7,926 nt of DNA. Source: Bacilli bacterium (GTDB taxonomy: Bacteria > Bacillota_I > Bacilli_A > RF39 > UBA660). Location of the stretch: NCBI GenBank assembly GCA_016297695.1, contig JAEDGC010000066.1:1-7926 (forward strand), written 5' to 3'. Below the pieces are notes generated by a model that did not search any database, was not told the origin of the DNA, and saw nothing but the letters and a program-made list of their open reading frames with translations. A program made the translations under genes and the position numbers. Shown here piece by piece: positions 4,886 through 7,926 of this stretch; the stretch's first letter is position 1, and every line of letters starts with the position of its first letter.

Positions 4886-6472
4886 ATGAATAACGAACAA
4901 TTAGAATTAATGTTTCATTTTGATAATCAAATAAATGTAATTGGAAAATTAAAAAGAGAAAATGAACCTATTATTACAAAAGTAAAATTGGATGAATTTG
5001 TTAAAAAAGCATCTGAAAATTTTGATTTTGATTTTGATGGTTCAAATAAATTTTATCCTTTTAAATTTAATGATATTTTAAAAGAATTAGATTTTAATAT
5101 TTTGGTAATTACAGGAGCAAGTGGAAGCGGTAAATCAACATTTAGCAAATATTTTGGAAAAGAAGAAAATTTAGAATGGGACAATACAAAATCTATTATG
5201 AGTGCTTTTGATAATCCAGATGAAGCAGTAGAAAGATTAATGGCAGTTGGTTTAAATTCCATTCCAACTTGGTGTAAACCTAGAAATGTTTTATCAGTTG
5301 GAGAAGGATTTAGAGCTGATTTAGCAAGAAGAATAAAAGATAATTGTGTTGTTGATGAATTTACATCAACTGTTGATAGAAATGTTGCATTGAGTTGTTC
5401 TGCAAGTGTTAGCAAATATATTAGAAGAAAAAACATTAAGAAATGTGTTTTTGTATCTTGCCATAAAGATTTTATAGACACATTGTGTCCAGATTATGTA
5501 ATCGATTTAGATGATGAAGTAATTTATGACACAAGGGGGTTACTTAGGCGGAAATTTGAGTTATCTATATATGAAAAAACAAACAAACGAGAAATTTGGA
5601 ACATTTTTGGGAAACATCATTATTTAAGTGCAGAATTAAATGTGGCTTGTAAAATGATTGTTGCATATTTAAACAATGAAATTGTTGCTATGTGTGCAGT
5701 ATTACCACAACCAAGTGGAATGTATGACAATGCGTGGAGAATACATAGATTAGTATGTTTACCTGATTATCAAGGATTAGGAATTGCTACAAAATTAATG
5801 AATGCTGTTTGTGATATGTTTAAATATCATAATAAAACAATGTATATGAGAACATCACATACAAAATTAATAAATTATATGTTAAAAAATGAAAATTGGT
5901 ATGGTGATGGTAAATTAAAAGAATCAAAACAAGAAACTGGTTTAATGAAAAACAAAAAAATTTTCTTTGGAAGAAAATCAGCTGCTTTTAAATATATTAG
6001 TGAATGTAAAAATGATGATAAATTATTATATGAAAATATTAGATTTATTGAAAATAAAAAAGAAAATGAATATGAACAAGAAAATATATTTAATATTATT
6101 GATGATATAATTGAACAACCAAAAAAAGAATTAAAACAAAAAAGCGAAATTGTTGAAAAAAAAGAAAAAACAATTAATGTAAAAAAACAATTAAATGAAA
6201 TTGATATTGAAAAATCAAATAAATCAATTAATAATAAAAAAAAATATATTGAAATTGTGCAAAATGAATTATCTGAAAAAGATTATAAAAAAATAGATGA
6301 AATAAAATCAAAAAAATATAATTTCATAAAATTTAATTTTGAAAGAATGTATGCAGAAACTTATTTAATAGCCATATTTGAAAAAAACAAACAAAAATTA
6401 TATTTAATAAAATTTACAAATTCATATTTATTAACAACTGAACATAATTATAAACAATATTGTGAAATTTAA
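4886..6472 (+). CDS. ABC-type ATPase fused to GNAT acetyltransferase, with Lys/Asn-rich C-terminal extension
   Basis: This 528-residue fusion has no membrane segment. ATPase part: Walker A GASGSGKST (77-85), ABC signature LSVGE (136-140), Walker B NCVVDEF (153-159, Asp157/Glu158), D-loop STVD (161-164) and H-loop His193 in FVSCH. Only about 50 residues separate Walker A from the signature, roughly half that of a transporter subunit, and no clear Q-loop is seen, so it is a compact soluble ABC ATPase. GNAT part (about 230-345): HHYLS (244-248), WRIHRLVCLPDY (284-295), acetyl-CoA motif QGLGIA (296-301), and RTSH (322-325). Residues 385-475 are Lys/Asn/Glu-rich linker, ending in a small possible beta domain (478-528). 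AGAAAGGA (4871-4878) precedes the ATG by seven bases. Related ABC-GNAT proteins occur in phages and prophages, but substrate and role are not known to me. Confidence 0.85.
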   Translation: MNNEQLELMFHFDNQINVIGKLKRENEPIITKVKLDEFVKKASENFDFDFDGSNKFYPFKFNDILKELDFNILVITGASGSGKSTFSKYFGKEENLEWDNTKSIMSAFDNPDEAVERLMAVGLNSIPTWCKPRNVLSVGEGFRADLARRIKDNCVVDEFTSTVDRNVALSCSASVSKYIRRKNIKKCVFVSCHKDFIDTLCPDYVIDLDDEVIYDTRGLLRRKFELSIYEKTNKREIWNIFGKHHYLSAELNVACKMIVAYLNNEIVAMCAVLPQPSGMYDNAWRIHRLVCLPDYQGLGIATKLMNAVCDMFKYHNKTMYMRTSHTKLINYMLKNENWYGDGKLKESKQETGLMKNKKIFFGRKSAAFKYISECKNDDKLLYENIRFIENKKENEYEQENIFNIIDDIIEQPKKELKQKSEIVEKKEKTINVKKQLNEIDIEKSNKSINNKKKYIEIVQNELSEKDYKKIDEIKSKKYNFIKFNFERMYAETYLIAIFEKNKQKLYLIKFTNSYLLTTEHNYKQYCEI

Positions 6473-6484
6473 AGGAGATATACT

Positions 6485-7252
6485 ATGCAAAACAAAGATA
6501 GTTTTATTTTATACACACGATATTTAGATACATTTAAAGAATTAAGTGATGAAGATGCTGGTAAACTTATTAAATGCATTTTAGAATATGTAAACGATAT
6601 GAATCCTGAACCTGAAGGACTAATCAAAATTGCATTTATTCCTATTAAACAACAGCTTAAAGAAGATTTAGTTAAATGGAAAGAAGAAAAAGAAAAGCGA
6701 AGTCTAGCAGGCAAGAAAGGAATGGAATCTCGTTATAGTAATGTTAATAAAGAAATAACAAACGATAACAGTGTTAGAAAATGTTATAACAAAACTAACA
6801 ATGTTAAAAACGAACTAACAAATCTAACTGATAATGTTAATGTATATGTTAATGATAATGTATTTAATAATAATAATAATAATATTATTACTAATAATAC
6901 TATTACTAATAATATTATTATTTCCGTAGAGTTACCATTAATTGATGGCACTTTATATCAAATTTCAGAAGATAAAGTTAAAGAATGGCAACAAGTTTAT
7001 CAAGCACTTGATGTTAAAAATGAGTTAGAAAAGATGAAATGTTGGTTAAATGCTAATCCAAAAAATCGTAAAACTAGAAAAGGTGTAGAAAGATTTATAG
7101 TTGCTTGGTTAAATCGTTCTCAAGACAAAGCACCTAGAATTATTACATCTAAACCGATTAATGATATTCAAGATAGAGAAACAGCTCAAGATTCAATTCA
7201 AGAAGTAGATGAAGATATAGTAAACCAACTTAAAACGTTAATGGGAGTATAA
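6485..7252 (+). CDS. Phage replication initiator, DUF6291-like N-terminus and conserved replication C-terminal domain
   Basis: Residues 4-60 match the DUF6291-type start of Firmicutes phage initiators: KDSFILYTRYLDTFKELSDE, then DAGKLIKCILEYVND and PEPEGLIKIAFIPIKQQL. Residues 60-85 are a charged helix ending GKKGMESRY. Residues 88-146 are an Asn-rich variable linker (NNNNNNIITNNTITNN). Residues 149-212 are the C-terminal domain seen in these initiators: LPLIDGTLYQISEDKVKEW, then ELEKMKCWLNANPKNRKTRKG and VERFIVAWLNR. It probably binds an origin and recruits the host helicase; no helicase loader is in the window. AAAGGAG (6471-6477) overlaps the stop of the ABC-GNAT gene and lies seven bases before the ATG, so the two are co-transcribed. 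The linker DNA looks like the origin itself. Confidence 0.82.
   Translation: MQNKDSFILYTRYLDTFKELSDEDAGKLIKCILEYVNDMNPEPEGLIKIAFIPIKQQLKEDLVKWKEEKEKRSLAGKKGMESRYSNVNKEITNDNSVRKCYNKTNNVKNELTNLTDNVNVYVNDNVFNNNNNNIITNNTITNNIIISVELPLIDGTLYQISEDKVKEWQQVYQALDVKNELEKMKCWLNANPKNRKTRKGVERFIVAWLNRSQDKAPRIITSKPINDIQDRETAQDSIQEVDEDIVNQLKTLMGV
6742..6923 (+). other. Putative phage replication origin inside the initiator gene
   Basis: Between 6742 and 6851 there are eleven TGTTA or TAACA words. Three form dyads: TAACA-G-TGTTA (6766-6776), TGTTATAACA (6782-6791) and TAACA-A-TGTTA (6796-6806), with centres about 15 bp apart. Directly downstream, 6861-6923 contains only three C residues and no G, made of AAT/ATT triplets, and looks like an unwinding element. 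Binding sites followed by an AT-rich tract inside the initiator gene matches lambda O and several Firmicutes phages. The Asn/Val/Thr-rich coding (AAT GTT, ACT AAC) could produce part of this pattern, so it remains a candidate. Confidence 0.5.
6887..6914 (+). repeat. Two 13 bp direct repeats in the AT-rich tract
   Basis: ATTACTAATAATA occurs at 6887-6899 and 6902-6914, 15 bp apart, within the triplet-rich stretch that also begins AATAATAATAATAAT (6866-6880). In protein they give the ITNNT/ITNNI repeat. Their 15 bp period equals that of the upstream dyads. Confidence 0.6.
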
Positions 7253-7253
7253 C

Positions 7254-7454
7254 ATGATAACGGTAGAAGAAATGTGTATGATGATAACTTTGTTAGAGAA
7301 AGAAAAGCAACGAATTCTAACTTTAACAGCTTATCATAGTGAAGATGCTGAAGTGTTAAACCGAATATTACAAACTAATTATAAAAATAAAATAAAATTA
7401 ATAGAAAATCTAATTGCAAAATTAAATCAAATAAAATTAGAAATACAAAAATGA
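7254..7454 (+). CDS. Small coiled-coil-like protein of unknown function (66 aa)
   Basis: The ATG is one base after the initiator stop, with GGGAG at 7243-7247 six bases upstream, so it is translationally coupled to the initiator. The protein is almost entirely helical: MITVEEMCMMITLLEKEKQRI (1-21), an interruption TAYHSEDAEV (25-34), then a long Lys/Leu/Ile helix ending KLIENLIAKLNQIKLEIQK (48-66) with heptad-like hydrophobic spacing. It may dimerise or clip onto the initiator; small coiled-coil genes after phage initiators are common, but I do not recognise a family and no loader ATPase motif is present. It ends with TGA, and the region after it is A-rich without a hairpin. Confidence 0.7.
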   Translation: MITVEEMCMMITLLEKEKQRILTLTAYHSEDAEVLNRILQTNYKNKIKLIENLIAKLNQIKLEIQK

Positions 7455-7473
7455 AAAAAAATAAAAAAAATAG

Positions 7474-7502
7474 TTGCAAATAAATTGTAAATCATTTATA
7501 AT
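7474..7502 (+). promoter_or_regulatory. Strong sigma-A-type promoter
   Basis: TTGCAA (7474-7479) and a perfect TATAAT (7497-7502) are exactly 17 bases apart in the 85 bp gap before the gene at 7540. Transcription would begin near 7509. TTGTAA words at 7485-7490 (in the spacer) and 7507-7512 (at the start site) are 11 and 22 bases downstream of successive motifs, so the promoter may be under the same repressor as that at 943-971. Confidence 0.7.
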
Positions 7503-7539
7503 ATAATTGTAATAAATATTATAAAAGGAGAAACAAAAA

Positions 7540-7791
7540 ATGAAAGAAAATAAAACATTAAAAACTTTACCTTTAGAAGTACAAAATGAAGTTATAGAAA
7601 CATTAAAAGCTTGGGACGGATGCTATGTTTTACAAAATGAAATAACAAAAACTTATAGTGTTGAAGTTGGTATTGGAATTACATCACATTATAATCCTAA
7701 CAAATGCGTTGCAAGTTTTAATAATTATGATATTTACACAAATGAAGAAATAAAAGAAAATAATAAAAGTATATGTTGCAATTGGTTTTAA
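7540..7791 (+). CDS. Small phage protein of unknown function (83 aa)
   Basis: AAAAGGAG ends at 7530, about nine bases before the ATG, downstream of the strong promoter at 7474-7502, so this is the first gene of a new transcript. The product begins with a helical segment (KTLKTLPLEVQNEVIETLKAW, residues 5-25), followed by a beta-like region (DGCYVLQNEITKTYSVEVGIGIT, 26-48) and an Asn-rich end with a terminal CCNWF. There is no signal peptide or membrane segment. It loosely resembles the opening of the protein at 515 (LP, helix, then C-Y), which hints at one family, but the similarity is too weak to rely on. Function is unknown. Confidence 0.72.
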   Translation: MKENKTLKTLPLEVQNEVIETLKAWDGCYVLQNEITKTYSVEVGIGITSHYNPNKCVASFNNYDIYTNEEIKENNKSICCNWF

Positions 7792-7816
7792 AAAAAAAGG
7801 TTAACTCTTAACCTTT
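7790..7816 (-). terminator. Possible terminator, best read on the minus strand
   Basis: The 9 bp stem AAAGGTTAA/TTAACCTTT is preceded by nine A residues (7790-7798). On the minus strand this reads as a stem followed by a run of T, the usual intrinsic terminator layout. On the plus strand only TTT follows before AAAAGC, so plus-strand termination after the 7540 gene would be weak. No minus-strand gene is in view, so the role is uncertain. Confidence 0.35.
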
Positions 7817-7839
7817 AAAAGCGTAATTTATGGAAGAAT
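7795..7839 (+). repeat. Hairpin-bearing repeat, copy 2 (partner at 251-294)
   Basis: This is the second copy of the intergenic repeat. Its hairpin is longer than in copy 1: AAAGGTTAA (7796-7804), loop CTC, TTAACCTTT (7808-7816), a perfect 9 bp stem. The ribosome-binding site that copy 1 supplies (GGAGG) is changed to GGAAG here, and the next gene uses a separate site further on. The repeat again sits between two small genes. Confidence 0.7.
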
Positions 7840-7872
7840 TGATAACAATCCACGTAGAAAGGAAGAAATATT

Positions 7873-7926
7873 ATGAGAGAATACACATTTAAAAATGTAG
7901 TTGGATATAAAACAACAGTAGAAAAA
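7873..7926 (+). CDS. Start of a further gene, truncated by the window edge
   Basis: AAAGGAAG (7858-7865) lies seven bases before an ATG that opens a frame running without a stop to the window end (18 codons, beginning MREYTFKNVVGYKTTVEK). It follows the second repeat copy as the gene at 300 follows the first. The visible residues suggest a small beta-rich protein; nothing more can be said. Confidence 0.55.
   Translation, partial: MREYTFKNVVGYKTTVEK

Noticed and set aside
5053..5481. Minus-strand 142-residue open frame inside the ABC-GNAT gene
   Set aside because: Lies opposite the Walker A to H-loop region of a well-supported gene; no recognisable domain or start signals.
6469..6714. Minus-strand open frame opposite the initiator's N-terminal domain
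   Set aside because: Shadow of the DUF6291-like region; Ser/Leu-rich low-information protein.
6866..6923. Sequencing or assembly artefact at the AAT/ATT triplet tract
   Set aside because: The frame continues cleanly into a well-conserved C-terminal initiator domain, so the tract is probably real, though its exact repeat number could be uncertain.
7830..7892. Twenty-residue frame starting inside repeat copy 2
   Set aside because: No ribosome-binding site; copy 1 has a stop after three codons at the same place, so the frame is not conserved.

Overview
The window is strongly AT-rich, encodes everything on the + strand, and is packed with short genes that carry good Shine-Dalgarno sequences (AAAGGAG-type) and touch or overlap one another. 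It looks like the early (recombination and replication) region of a temperate phage or prophage of a low-GC Bacillota host, probably a gut Firmicute or RF39-like lineage. The host is inferred from base composition, ribosome-binding sites and protein families; no integrase or structural gene is visible. TGA appears to be a stop: the SSB gene ends at TGA (3456-3458) right after a canonical acidic DEFLPF tail, so this is not the Mycoplasma code.

Layout. (1) 18-887: four small genes of unknown function. A 44-45 bp hairpin-containing repeat after the first gene recurs near the right end of the window. (2) 943-971: a sigma-A-type promoter flanked by TTGTAA/TTACAA words, followed by an operon-like run from 993 to 4241: a small unknown gene, a Cro/XRE-like regulator, a Rad52/Sak-like single-strand annealing protein, a PD-(D/E)XK (RecB/Cas4-like) exonuclease, SSB, a NinB/Orf-like recombination protein, and a small HNH protein. 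This is a nearly complete phage annealing/recombination kit. (3) 4360-4737: a 125-residue protein with a probable winged-helix region. (4) 4762-4868: a noncoding leader that can form two hairpins whose loops hold perfectly complementary 7-mers (GTGCGAG / CTCGCAC), i.e. a possible kissing-loop RNA; the second hairpin runs into a T-rich tract and resembles an intrinsic terminator. (5) 4886-6472: a 528-residue fusion of a compact ABC-type ATPase and a GNAT acetyltransferase domain, with a Lys/Asn/Glu-rich C-terminal extension. (6) 6485-7252: a DUF6291-like replication initiator whose variable linker encodes a cluster of eleven TGTTA/TAACA words, three of them paired as regularly spaced dyads, next to a 63 bp tract with only three C residues. 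That is a good candidate for an origin inside the initiator gene, as in lambda O. (7) 7254-7926: a small coiled-coil-like gene, a strong promoter, a small unknown gene, the second repeat copy and the start of a further gene.

Working together: the promoter at 943 would drive recombination functions, probably self-limited by the XRE protein. The exonuclease resects, the annealer and SSB handle single strands, and the NinB-like and HNH proteins process intermediates. The initiator and internal origin start replication. The least explained part is the kissing-loop leader plus ABC-GNAT gene inserted between the recombination and replication modules; a conditional terminator controlling a DNA- or protein-modifying or anti-host enzyme is an attractive but unproven reading.
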